A stretch of 64,000 nt of DNA from CBDBIG01 sp965205845 [NCBI: bacterium]. Lineage in GTDB: Bacteria > SAR324. Location: positions 310,001 through 374,000 of the forward strand of contig CBDBIG010000005.1 of assembly GCA_965205845.1 (NCBI GenBank), read 5' to 3'. The notes under the pieces were generated by a model. It did no database searches. It saw only the letters and a program-made list of their open reading frames with translations, and was not told where the DNA came from. Shown piece after piece: positions 1-8,690 of the stretch; the first letter of the stretch is position 1; every line of letters starts with the position of its first letter. Made by a program: the position numbers and the translations under genes.

Positions 1-745
1 CAGCCAAGGCCAGCACGCGTGTATCGCGATTTTTAACAATAAAGTAGGTAATCCCTTTAAGATATGGGCGCCCTTTGCGGAAATAGTGAGGATTTTGCAC
101 AAGGCGAATTTTCTGACCACGGTTCCATTCCTTAAACATAAAAGGCCCTGTGCCTATGGGTGCGGTCCGCATGATAACAGGGGAAACGTGGGATGGGTAG
201 ACGGGCGCATACCCTGATGCCAGAAAAGCTAAAAAAGAGGGTTGGCGGCGCTTTAAATGAAAAACAACTTGATAATCACCGCGTGTTTCAACGGATTTTA
301 AAAATCGGTACCAGATTTTGCGTGGGTTTTTGCGCAGTTTTGCAGGGGAAGCAAGGTCGCGTACCAAACGCCACGTGTACTTTACATCCTTCGCTGTAAA
401 GGGCTTCCCGTCGTGCCATTTTACCCCTTTTCGCAAATCAAAGGTCAAACGGGTTCCGTTCTTGTTCCAGCGCCAGGCCTTAGCAAGCTCGCCTTTAATG
501 GTACGAATGCTCTCTACTTCTTTAAACACATCGTAAAGCACCAAGTTATTCATTACGGGCATGGCAACCCAGTTTACGGCATTGGTTGCTTCTTCATGAA
601 TAGAAAGGCTGGGTGGATCGCCCACATGCTGTGTGCGCAAGGTTTTACCATGTTTTTGAGCACTGGCGGTTGCTGTTAGCATGATGATGAGGGCAATGCA
701 CCAAGCAGCTCCCAGCCCGGTGTGCAAGCAGTATTTTTCAAGCAC
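1..745 (-). CDS. ABC transporter substrate-binding protein, family 5 (partial)
   Basis: Periplasmic solute-binding protein of the peptide/nickel (SBP_bac_5) family. The N-terminal half lies in the window and the C-terminus runs off its left edge. Reading from a GTG at 745, a basic start is followed by a hydrophobic segment and a cleavage-like TASAQ, giving a signal peptide. The body then reads LRTQHVGDPPSLSIHEEATN, VLYDVFKEVE and TAPIGTGPF, closely parallel to the complete paralogue immediately upstream in the transcription direction (1167-2750). The two genes are therefore a tandem paralogous pair on the same strand. No permease or ATPase genes are in view, so the substrate is unknown. The GTG start is a choice: an in-frame ATG lies inside the hydrophobic segment and would shorten the signal peptide. 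Confidence 0.75.
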   Translation of the reverse strand, partial: MLEKYCLHTGLGAAWCIALIIMLTATASAQKHGKTLRTQHVGDPPSLSIHEEATNAVNWVAMPVMNNLVLYDVFKEVESIRTIKGELAKAWRWNKNGTRLTFDLRKGVKWHDGKPFTAKDVKYTWRLVRDLASPAKLRKNPRKIWYRFLKSVETRGDYQVVFHLKRRQPSFLAFLASGYAPVYPSHVSPVIMRTAPIGTGPFMFKEWNRGQKIRLVQNPHYFRKGRPYLKGITYFIVKNRDTRVLALA

Positions 746-1166
746 TTTTTGGGATGTACGCCAACATTTACTTAGGGGTAAAACGGTAAAAAACACGATG
801 CAAATCGATCCTTTGTCAGTGAATTATTGTAACCAAACAAACCGAACAGCCCTCATAGATGCGTGTTGGAACACCATGGGGACAGTTCAATGTGGTGGTA
901 TGGAATGGGTTTTCAAATGGGGTATTGTAAGTTTTTGGAGGAAACAAAAGCAAGGCAAAACAGAGCCTTAAACGTTGTAAGGCACGCTTATTTTAAGCGA
1001 AGCATTTTTGGGGTGGGTAACACAAAACATCCCCTTACCTTTAGACCACCGTAACACTTGGGGCTGCAACCAGCAACAAACGAAACACCCGGGGACAAAC
1101 GAAGGGGATGGGATAGGTGCATTTCAAGCGTTTTAGAACGCAAACGCTTGAAAAAGCGGACCGCGC
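746..1166. other. intergenic region with short hairpins
   Basis: No convincing gene. It contains a small hairpin, GCCTTA at 965-970 and TAAGGC at 978-983 with a 7-nt loop, which recurs near the right end of the window at 63896-63914. It also has the words catggggacag and ttcaatgtggtgg (about 878-898), which recur in the 46-bp array at 63759-63884. A perfect 11-bp inverted repeat lies at 1123-1152. Confidence 0.5.
1123..1152. terminator. 11-bp perfect inverted repeat after the binding-protein gene
   Basis: Arms TTCAAGCGTTT (1123-1133) and AAACGCTTGAA (1142-1152) enclose an 8-nt loop, 14 bp past the stop codon of the minus-strand gene 1167-2750. The position suits a terminator. The minus-strand RNA has no clear U tract after the hairpin, so it may instead protect the 3' end or separate the two binding-protein genes. 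Confidence 0.45.
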
Positions 1167-2750
1167 TTATTTGTCAAGCCATACTTCATCCATGCGCCAT
1201 GCGTTATAGGTGCTTTGGTGAACGAAGATGTTCTTAACATGAGGCTGCCATGCAGTATAGTTCCTGCGGTGATAGAAAAGAGGCCTCGCAACATCTTTGA
1301 TGAGTTCGCGCTCAATCCTATGCACAAGTTTCAGGCGTTTTCTAAAGTTGCGCTCCTGAGACTGCTTATCGAACAACTTCTCGAGCTCCGGATTGCAGTA
1401 TTTTGCGTAGTTGCGTTGAGAGGTGCAGTCAAAGTTCTCATAAAACATGGCATCAGGATCATCGGGTGCCAAACCCGTGAGGTTTAAGCCTACTTGATAA
1501 TCACGGCGTGCCACCTTGGCGTGCCAGTTGCTGGTTTCTACCAATTCAAGTTCTGCTTCGACACCAATTTGCTTCAGGTGGTCAATCAGCAACGCCGCAG
1601 GATCACGATAGATGGAAATGTTGCGTGTCGAAATCTTCATTTTTAAAGGCTTGCTTGCACTGTAACCTTTTTTCTTCATGACGGCTTTGGCACGCGCACG
1701 ATTCTTCTTGACGCTACCGTAGAGCTTGCGGAGCTCTTTTTGGGGCAAACCCCAGACACCGTATGGGGGTGGCATGAGTGAACTCGAAATAATCCCGTTG
1801 CCTTGAGATAAGGTGTCAATGAACGCTTGACGGTCAATGGCCAAGGTCAATGCACGGCGTAACTCAGGGTCATCCATAGGGGCTTTTTCGGGGTTAATAA
1901 TCAAGTTTACCGACACGTTGGAAGGCTTTAGCACGGTGACAATATCTTTCTTACGCGCTTTTAAGTCCTTTTCCAAGGCGGTTGTCACATCGTAAGGCAG
2001 GCTTATGTCGTGCTCACCCGCAGCCAGAGCAAGCACACGCGTTTCACGGCTTTTAATGATGAAATACGTAATCCCATCAAGATAGGGGCGCCCTTTACGA
2101 AAATAATTGGGATTGCGGGTGAGTTTAACTTGTTGCCCACGCTCCCAAGATTTAAAGACAAATGGGCCACTCCCAATGGGTGCGGTCCGCATCTTGGCCG
2201 GGCTTACGTGTGCTGGATAAACGGCTGCATAGCCAGAAGCAAGCATGGCCATTAAGGAAGGCTGGCGGCGCTTTAAGTTAAAGGTAACTTGATAGTCACC
2301 TTTGGCTTTTACAGAGACCAGAAATTTGTACCAAATTTTGCGTGGGTTTTTACGCAGTTTGCCCGAAGGTGCTTTGTCTTTTAACAAATCCCACGTATGC
2401 ACCACATCTTTTGCCGTCAAAGGCTTGCCGTCATGAAACTTGACCCCTTTTTTCAAGGTAAAGGTCAAGGATTTGCCGTCTTTACTCCAGCGCCATTTAC
2501 TGGCCAATTCGCCTTTGATCGTTTTAAGGCTTTCAACCTCTTTAAACACATCATAAAGCACCAAGTTGCTCATCACAGGCATGGCGGGCCAGTTGGTGGA
2601 AACAGTGGCTTCCTCCAAAATGGACATGCTAGGCGGATTGCCGCGATGTTGTGCCCGCAAAATGCCACCACGTTTTTGTGCCAACGCAGGACCAGCCACA
2701 AGGCCGATCGCAGCCAGTGAAAACACCAGCGCGAAAAATAATTTACGCAT
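1167..2750 (-). CDS. ABC transporter substrate-binding protein, family 5
   Basis: Periplasmic peptide-type solute-binding protein of 527 residues, the usual length for SBP_bac_5 (DppA/OppA/NikA-like). Residues 1-24 (MRKLFFALVFSLAAIGLVAG..ALAQ) form a typical Sec signal peptide. The mature part contains VLYDVFKEVE, a WRWSKDGKSLTFTLKKGVKFHDGKPLTAKDV-type motif (the family signature around residues 85-115), APIGSGPFVF and a C-terminal lobe ending WRMDEVWLDK. It sits directly upstream of a partial paralogue on the same strand. No transporter permease or ATPase is seen, so the system may be encoded to the left of the window. The substrate cannot be predicted. Confidence 0.9.
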   Translation of the reverse strand: MRKLFFALVFSLAAIGLVAGPALAQKRGGILRAQHRGNPPSMSILEEATVSTNWPAMPVMSNLVLYDVFKEVESLKTIKGELASKWRWSKDGKSLTFTLKKGVKFHDGKPLTAKDVVHTWDLLKDKAPSGKLRKNPRKIWYKFLVSVKAKGDYQVTFNLKRRQPSLMAMLASGYAAVYPAHVSPAKMRTAPIGSGPFVFKSWERGQQVKLTRNPNYFRKGRPYLDGITYFIIKSRETRVLALAAGEHDISLPYDVTTALEKDLKARKKDIVTVLKPSNVSVNLIINPEKAPMDDPELRRALTLAIDRQAFIDTLSQGNGIISSSLMPPPYGVWGLPQKELRKLYGSVKKNRARAKAVMKKKGYSASKPLKMKISTRNISIYRDPAALLIDHLKQIGVEAELELVETSNWHAKVARRDYQVGLNLTGLAPDDPDAMFYENFDCTSQRNYAKYCNPELEKLFDKQSQERNFRKRLKLVHRIERELIKDVARPLFYHRRNYTAWQPHVKNIFVHQSTYNAWRMDEVWLDK

Positions 2751-3494
2751 ACTTTAAGAATAACTCCTTATAACAGTCTGATAGATCTTCTTTACATGGT
2801 AACGAATACGAGAGCGCAATCTCAATTCCACTTGATAAACACGCCACGCTCGATTTTTGCGCAAAAAAAACGCCAAAAACGGCCGCAAGCGCGGGAATCC
2901 AAAAACCCCCCGCCAAGAGCACCCTAATCGTGGGAAAATACCCATGCTAGCCTCGCATTTGAAACTTCCTTATACGCCACCTCTATCTAAAACCATCGAG
3001 AAAGGCAAACCTTTTTTTCCCGTAAAAGCCCAGGCCGCGGCAAAACCGCTTAAACCAGAGACGGCAAAGTGGGGTAGCAGGTCAATGTTAGGTAGTCGCG
3101 CATAAAATCCTCGCCAACCTCTTCATAAAATTTCAGGCATCTCCTTTGCGCTTCCATCTCAATTCTCTAAAAATACATGGAAACAGATGCACCGCGGTTG
3201 TAATGGCCCTTGCCGCCACGCTTGTACATAATAGGTTTTGTGCAAGCAATAAAGTTCGTTCATCATCGCAATTTTTGACATAACGCAATCGTGTTAAACC
3301 CTTTAGCGATGGGTTTATGGGTGCCAGCGATGCAACGAGCACGCTTACGCCTTGTTGGCGAAGGCCACCTAACCCAGAAGCGTTGCAACCACGGACATGG
3401 CTATAGTTGTCTCTGCCCTAGGCAAAGTGCTAAAACGACACCGCTTGCTTTGTCAAAAAATAATTCCTGCTATCCAAAGAAGATGGGAGCTGCC
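2751..3494. other. gene-poor gap upstream of the P63C relic
   Basis: Short overlapping frames exist on both strands, but none has a recognisable motif, a ribosome site or a sensible composition. The stretch next to 2750 should hold the promoter of the substrate-binding protein; I see no clear -35/-10 pair. Confidence 0.4.
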
Positions 3495-3672
3495 AAAGGT
3501 ATATGCGATGCAGTCTTAGACGCAAGGCAGTGTGATTTTAACGTTATGGCAAAAGCGGATGCGCAGATAGGTGTGCGTTGTTAGTACGCGGTTTCGCCCA
3601 CATTGGCATCGCTGCTTTGATTGATGAAGCAACAGGCTCTTAAAACATCCGTGAAAAACACGCGCTAAAACC
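3495..3672 (+). pseudogene. decayed P63C-domain (phage antirepressor-like) gene fragment
   Basis: In one frame, 3501-3570 reads ICDAVLDARQ then AKADAQI. After a small frame change at about 3580, the next 60 bases read LVRGFAHIGIAALIDEATG, then a stop, then in the same frame NIREKHAL. I recognise this order (KICDVYLDAR, AKAD, VRGFAxVGIIALIDEATGYQ, IREKxAL) from P63C-domain proteins of phages and plasmids. The Gln of the usual GYQ is replaced by TAA. One frameshift plus one nonsense change, and no N- or C-terminal remainder, make this a dead fragment. Family recognition is from memory of the motif. Confidence 0.55.
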
Positions 3673-3963
3673 CCAGAACAATGCCTTATAAATTAAACCC
3701 CATTTCACCGGATACAAGGCCGAAGGTTGCATACACCGTCAGTGATTCACTCCTGACAGAGGGCACCCCATGGCTAAAAAAACACCTAGCCAGCAGTGAT
3801 TGCCTTAATGAAAGCGTCACCTAATTGGTGATACCTTGTAAGGGGGCTTTTGCAGGCGTGCGTTTCCTATTGGCCAAATGAAACGATTAGACGTTAGTAA
3901 GGAGAAGGTATAGCACCGTTGTTAAGAAAAGTGAGAAAACGACCTTATTCAATGGGACATTTT

Positions 3964-3984
3964 GTTTACAAAAAGGTTGTAAAC
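3964..3984 (+). promoter_or_regulatory. hairpin touching the dprA start codon
   Basis: GTTTACAA (3964-3971) and TTGTAAAC (3977-3984) are a perfect 8-bp inverted repeat with a 5-nt loop AAAGG, ending 2 nt before the ATG of dprA. The only purine-rich ribosome-site candidate (AAAGG) is inside the loop. It could control initiation or be a protein-binding palindrome. Confidence 0.4.
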
Positions 3985-3986
3985 CA

Positions 3987-5207
3987 ATGGATGAAGCACA
4001 AACCCGTACTTGGCTAGCGTTTCAGCTGGCGGTGGATCGACTGGGAGAGGGCCCTTTACGTGCATTACTTCAAGAGTTTGGTGATGCAAAGCGCATTTTT
4101 TTAGCCCATGCAGATGCTATTGCGGCGGGATCTGGTCTGCCCTTGGTGCAGGCCCAAAGCTTGCTAGACCTTGCCCATGGAAAGTCCATCGACAGGGCGT
4201 GGTTGCAGTGGCAAAAAATCGCCAAAACCAATGCCATTGAAATCCTTCCGCTCACCTCTCCTCTCTACCCCGCCAGGCTCAAAACCATTGCCCGTCCGCC
4301 GCTTGTATTGTACTGGCAAGGTGCACCCCTTAACGTGAACGCAAAAGTGATTGCCATTGTGGGTTCACGCTCTTGCACGCCTTATGGGCTCCGCATGGTC
4401 GAACGCATGGTAGAGCAAATGGCCATGACGGAACAAGCGTTGGTGGTGCTAAGCGGACTGGCACTTGGGGTGGATGGGGCGGCACATCAAGCAGCTCTAG
4501 CGCAAGGTATCCCCACTGTGGGCGTACTGGGTAGCGGTCTTGGGCACATTTACCCCCATAAACACCTTTCTTTGGCCCAATGCATGCTGGGCAATGGGGG
4601 GGCTTTGGTCAGTGAATATGCCTTCAATGCAGCCCCTTGTGCTTGGCATTTTCCAAGGCGTAACCGCATTATTAGCGGCATGGCGCATGCGGTGTTGGTG
4701 GTGGAAGCGGGTGTGCGGAGTGGCGCGTTAATTACCGCCAACTTAGCCCACAAGCAAGGGCGCGATTTGTGGGCTACCCCCGGCAATTTAGAACAATCTA
4801 CCAGCGAGGGTACCAACCGCCTTATTCACCAAGGCATCGCCAAAATCGCCTTAAATGGTGCCGATGTGGTCCATGCCTTGGCGGGCAATGTCCCAAGTTC
4901 CTTACATACCCTGGCAGGCAATGCAAAGCGCAGCCCTACCACCAAAAACAAAACCCTTGCTTTGGCGCATACCAAAAACCCCCCTCCTACTCCGGACATC
5001 CCTCGCTCGCAGCACACCTCCCCCACACCACAAATCGAAAATCCAGATGCCAAAGCCTTATACATGCTGCTGGCCGCGCAGCCCCAAAACCCCGATGCCC
5101 TGGCCAGTTTGCACAATAAATCGGTGGAATGGGTTTTGGCCTTGCTGTTGGAACTTGAGTTAGAAGGTTTGGTGCAAAGGCGCATGGATGGCCTATACGA
5201 AACTTAG
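3987..5207 (+). CDS. dprA: DNA processing protein DprA
   Basis: DprA/Smf loads RecA on incoming single-stranded DNA during natural transformation and acts in the cytoplasm. The protein has 406 residues. An N-terminal helical SAM-like region is followed by the Rossmann core with VGSR (125-128), SGLALGVDGAAH (156-167), the GLGHIYP loop, FPRRNRIISG (222-231) and VEAGVRSGALITANLA, ending in ATPGN. After a low-complexity Thr/Pro linker (about 310-350) comes a C-terminal winged helix ending VQRRMDGLYET, as in long proteobacterial DprA. It stands alone, with its ATG just after a hairpin. Competence-pilus genes are not in the window, so whether transformation occurs is unknown. Confidence 0.95.
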   Translation: MDEAQTRTWLAFQLAVDRLGEGPLRALLQEFGDAKRIFLAHADAIAAGSGLPLVQAQSLLDLAHGKSIDRAWLQWQKIAKTNAIEILPLTSPLYPARLKTIARPPLVLYWQGAPLNVNAKVIAIVGSRSCTPYGLRMVERMVEQMAMTEQALVVLSGLALGVDGAAHQAALAQGIPTVGVLGSGLGHIYPHKHLSLAQCMLGNGGALVSEYAFNAAPCAWHFPRRNRIISGMAHAVLVVEAGVRSGALITANLAHKQGRDLWATPGNLEQSTSEGTNRLIHQGIAKIALNGADVVHALAGNVPSSLHTLAGNAKRSPTTKNKTLALAHTKNPPPTPDIPRSQHTSPTPQIENPDAKALYMLLAAQPQNPDALASLHNKSVEWVLALLLELELEGLVQRRMDGLYET

Positions 5208-5272
5208 ACAAAGCGGAGGGGGAGGGGGATTAAGTGTGATTCACAGCGATGCTTGCCCGCCCGTTTGCCATG

Positions 5273-5316
5273 GTTACCCCAGCCACCCATGGTAAGCATG
5301 CGTGTTACGGGGTAAC
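5273..5316 (+). promoter_or_regulatory. inverted repeat in the metY leader
   Basis: GTTACCCC (5273-5280) pairs perfectly with GGGGTAAC (5309-5316) across a 28-nt interval that itself contains CCATGG-type palindromes. It lies about 145 bp upstream of metY. A structured leader would fit methionine control. I could not match it to the SAM-I or SAM-II riboswitch consensus. Confidence 0.25.
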
Positions 5317-5459
5317 TGGGCACATTTCCATAAACTGGCATGTGGGGGTTTGGAAACAATGCAAACAAATAACTGGGCTTTTACCGCATAAGAATGCGTT
5401 AATACCCACGGTGAGGTTTTGAATACATTAAATAACAAAAAAATGAGGAGTAAAAGACG

Positions 5460-6779
5460 ATGACAGATTTGGAAGAGGAACGTAATTTTGGCTTTGCTAC
5501 CCGTGCGTTGCATGCAGGTCAGCCACCCGATGCCTCAACGGGATCAAGAGCCCAGCCCATTTACCAAACCACCAGTTATGTATTTGATGACACAGAAGAT
5601 GCTGCAGCCTTGTTTGCACTGCAGAAATTTGGCAACATATACAGCCGCATTATGAACCCCACCAACGCGGTGTTGGAAGAGCGCGTAGCCTCCCTTGAAG
5701 GCGGTGTGGGTGCCTTGGCCACGTCATCGGGGCACAGTGCGCAACTGTTGGCTTTTTTAACCTTGCTTGAGCATGGCGATCATTTGGTAGCTTCCGCCTC
5801 ACTTTATGGGGGCAGTGTAAATCAACTCAACGTGACGCTAAGACGGATGGGGATTGAAACCACCTTTGTCGATCCCGATGACATTGATGCATTTCGCAAA
5901 GCGATTACCCCCAAAACCAAAGCGGTATACGTGGAAACCATTGCCAACCCACGCATGACCGTAATTGACCTTGAAGCGGTAGCCAAGGTGGCCCATGAGG
6001 CGGACCTACCCTTAATTGTAGACAATACCTGTGCTACTCCATACCTGTGTCGTCCTTTCGACCATGGTGCTAACGTTATTACCCATTCTGCCACCAAGTT
6101 TTTAGGGGGCCATGGCACCACCATTGCGGGTGTTCTTGTCGACGGGGGTAACTTTGCCTGGGATAATGGCAAACACCCCACCATGACCGAACCCTCTGCG
6201 GGCTATCATGGCATGCGCTATCACGAGACCTTTGGTCAACAGGCCTACATTATTAAGGCCCGCACCGAAGGGCTGCGCGATTTGGGACCTAGCCTGAGCC
6301 CAATGAATGCTTTTTTAGTTTTGCAGGGCATCGAAACCCTGCCCATACGCATGGAACGCCATGTTGCCCATGCAGTAACCGTAGCCAACTTTTTAGAGCA
6401 ACATCCCTTGGTGAGCTGGGTGCGCTACCCTGGTTTGAAAACGAGCCCTTATTATGCATTGGCACAAAAATACCTACCCGCAGGGGCGGGGGCGGTGCTG
6501 GCTTTTGGGGTTAAGGGGGGGTATGAAACGGGCAGAGCGATGATTGATCATTTGCAACTGTTTTCGCATGTGGCCAACGTTGGCGATGCCAAAAGCCTGG
6601 TGCTCCACCCCGCCTCCACCACCCACCAACAACTAAGCCTAGCCGAGCAAGAGGCGGCTGGGGTAACCGCAGATATGCTTCGCCTTTCGATTGGCTTAGA
6701 ATCGGTGGATGATCTCCTGTGGGATTTAGAGCAAGCGTTGCGTAAGAGTCAGCAAAAAAGTGCGGCAGCGGCGGATTAA
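5460..6779 (+). CDS. metY: O-acetylhomoserine aminocarboxypropyltransferase (sulfhydrylase)
   Basis: PLP enzyme that condenses O-acetylhomoserine with sulfide (or methanethiol) to homocysteine (methionine), in the cytoplasm. It has 439 residues, normal for MetY, which is longer than cystathionine synthases. Features are FATRALHAGQ at the N-terminus, IYQTTSYVF, the YSRIMNPTN cofactor-site motif (about 61-69), VDNTCATPYLCRP with Asp188, and SATKFLGGHGT with the Schiff-base Lys213. The C-terminal domain has LVLHPASTTHQQL and ends in a family-type LSIGLESVDDLLWDL. GAGGAG at 5445-5450 is a good ribosome site 9 nt before the ATG. It is monocistronic and converges on the RCC1-like gene. Confidence 0.93.
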   Translation: MTDLEEERNFGFATRALHAGQPPDASTGSRAQPIYQTTSYVFDDTEDAAALFALQKFGNIYSRIMNPTNAVLEERVASLEGGVGALATSSGHSAQLLAFLTLLEHGDHLVASASLYGGSVNQLNVTLRRMGIETTFVDPDDIDAFRKAITPKTKAVYVETIANPRMTVIDLEAVAKVAHEADLPLIVDNTCATPYLCRPFDHGANVITHSATKFLGGHGTTIAGVLVDGGNFAWDNGKHPTMTEPSAGYHGMRYHETFGQQAYIIKARTEGLRDLGPSLSPMNAFLVLQGIETLPIRMERHVAHAVTVANFLEQHPLVSWVRYPGLKTSPYYALAQKYLPAGAGAVLAFGVKGGYETGRAMIDHLQLFSHVANVGDAKSLVLHPASTTHQQLSLAEQEAAGVTADMLRLSIGLESVDDLLWDLEQALRKSQQKSAAAAD

Positions 6780-6795
6780 AAAAACGCAAACCCAT

Positions 6796-6847
6796 CCGCG
6801 GGCTGGCTGCTTGGCATGCGCACGTGTGCACTTCAAGCCAGCCGCGG
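6796..6847. terminator. GC-rich inverted repeat between convergent genes
   Basis: CCGCGG plus CTGGCT (from 6796) pairs with AGCC/AGCCGCGG ending at 6847, with single-base bulges, 16 bp after the metY stop. It lies between convergent metY and the RCC1-like gene, a natural place for a terminator. The U tract is weak (ggggtttt). Confidence 0.35.
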
Positions 6848-7031
6848 CGGGGCATGGGGTTTTGTGTGCCTTTAATACCAAGGGCGGGCTATGTATGGAT
6901 AAGCATGGGTTTTATGCCTTTTTTTAACCTCCCCCCTCCCCCGCACAAACACAGCAGACGCACGGCGATGGTTCAGCCCCAGCGCATCCCCCTTATAAAC
7001 AAAGCTTTGGCCCACAGCCACCCCCCTTGGC

Positions 7032-8450
7032 TTATTCAGGCACGCCAGGGAACTCTAAAAAAGGGGCCCTTGCTAGGGTTTCCTCATCGTGGTTGCCATA
7101 GGTATCGTCGCCATCACCAAAGCCCAGTCCAGTCAAGGCACCAGCGATTCCAATCCCCAAGTTGGATTCATTGAAGCCATTCCTGCCCACACATTTAAAG
7201 TTGCCTACATAGTTAAAGCACAGCGAGTCCCGACGGCCGTAGAGGGCAATCACACGCGCATTGCGAAGCACCCTGGTTGGGCGCACAATGTTGTCTATAG
7301 TCCCCAGCCGGTAAACGTCAGGAGGGGCTCTGTTGTAACCCCAGCAAAACACCTTAAGCTGCGCGTTGATGGTGCAAGTTCTGGATTCAGGCGTAATGAT
7401 ACCCAAAATCCTCCCCAACGAGGCAGCTTTTGCAGGGGGCAATACCTCGACGGGTCGCGCTGCGGGTGCGGTGGAGCCATTGCCAACTTCGCCAAAAGAA
7501 TTTCTTCCCCAGCAATACACCGTGGTTGCCTCACCCACCGCGGCGCAGGTGTGCACCGGGCTGGCAGATGCTGTGCGGACATCGCTCAAAAATCCCCTTC
7601 CCCTGGGGGGCAATACCCGGCCTGGTGCCTTTATAGCACCTGCAGTAGAAAAGCCTCGACCCAAATAATGGCCTCTATGAGAGGAAATAATGGCGCGAAA
7701 GCCATTGCTCCAGGTCACCAAGGTGCCATCTCGCATTAGCACCACCCAGGCACTGACAAGACGCGCAGCACCCCTTAGTTTTGCTTGACTTCCCACCGGG
7801 CGGTCGGCCGCCTCAACGGCCAAAGGCGTCGGGGAGCCAGGTGTTGTCGAGGCGCCAGCGGAGGCGACAACCGTTCTGTCAACGCCAAGGCGATAGTCAC
7901 CACCACTAACGCCCCAGCAGGCAAGCTCGCCTTGGTCGCCAAACACGGCACAAAAGGTCCCATCTCCCGCTGCAATGGACGTAACCCCAGCTAGGGTGCC
8001 CACATCCCCCAACCCCACCACAGGTTCGGGAACGGGTGTGTAGAGAAGATTTGAATTTGACGGTAGCCTACGTACACCACGCCCCAATTCGTAATATTCG
8101 ACACTGCTCGATTGACCATCACCGCTTCCCCAGCATTGAAGCGCACCATGGGTTAGGCGCGCACAAAGCGTGCCGTACGTTGCCTCCATTTGAACAATGT
8201 CTGCCGTGTTGAGACCTTCCAAGGTAACAGGTTCTGGGCTGGTGAGGTAGGGGCCACTTAAAAATTCCGCTGTTGGAAGCCCGGCATACCTTCCCCAACA
8301 ATACAACGGGCCGTGGCTCCATTTGACACACTTGCCCCCATTTCGATGGCTTGCCACGGACTCAATAAATAATTTCTCGCGTTTATCTTGGCCTGGGGTA
8401 AAGCAGCTGGCCACAAGCAATAAAAGGCTCAATTTGAGGGCAAGGCGCAT
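7032..8450 (-). CDS. RCC1-repeat lipoprotein with paired cysteines
   Basis: Predicted exported lipoprotein of 472 residues. The first 16 residues (MRLALKLSLLLLVASC) are a signal with lipobox VASC. The rest consists of degenerate RCC1/Alpha-tubulin-suppressor-type beta-propeller blades. Repeating units read C-x(8-10)-CWG, for example CVKWSHGPLYCWG, CARLTHGALQCWG, CWGRNSFGEVGNGS and CWGYN. The two cysteines per blade suggest disulfides, as in secreted bacterial RCC1-like proteins. Family knowledge gives protein-protein interaction or regulatory roles but no single function. It is convergent with metY. Partner and surface location are not determinable; an effector or adhesin role is speculation. 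Confidence 0.8.
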   Translation of the reverse strand: MRLALKLSLLLLVASCFTPGQDKREKLFIESVASHRNGGKCVKWSHGPLYCWGRYAGLPTAEFLSGPYLTSPEPVTLEGLNTADIVQMEATYGTLCARLTHGALQCWGSGDGQSSSVEYYELGRGVRRLPSNSNLLYTPVPEPVVGLGDVGTLAGVTSIAAGDGTFCAVFGDQGELACWGVSGGDYRLGVDRTVVASAGASTTPGSPTPLAVEAADRPVGSQAKLRGAARLVSAWVVLMRDGTLVTWSNGFRAIISSHRGHYLGRGFSTAGAIKAPGRVLPPRGRGFLSDVRTASASPVHTCAAVGEATTVYCWGRNSFGEVGNGSTAPAARPVEVLPPAKAASLGRILGIITPESRTCTINAQLKVFCWGYNRAPPDVYRLGTIDNIVRPTRVLRNARVIALYGRRDSLCFNYVGNFKCVGRNGFNESNLGIGIAGALTGLGFGDGDDTYGNHDEETLARAPFLEFPGVPE

Positions 8451-8690
8451 GGTATTTTTTTAAAACCCTTCCTTGTGAAGAAAACACAGGTACAACGCAA
8501 AATGGTAATGCAGTATCACTTGACGCTACAAAATGCAAACAAAAATGGGTTTATTTTCCAATGCCCGTTTCGCAAAAATTCCCTTGCCCCATCGCGATGG
8601 TTAGCAAAACGCGGTGGCTAAAAACCTTCGGCCAGCCATTGGGCAGGTTTTGTCGTTAAGGCGGTGCTACGCAAAGTGCTGAAAAAAGCA

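Noticed and set aside
3681-3824. 47-codon ORF beginning MPYKLNPISPDTR
   Set aside because: No ribosome site or recognised motif; it follows the P63C relic and is more likely part of decayed sequence.
5208-5459. SAM riboswitch upstream of metY
   Set aside because: Could not match the conserved cores of SAM-I, SAM-II or SAM/SAH types by eye.
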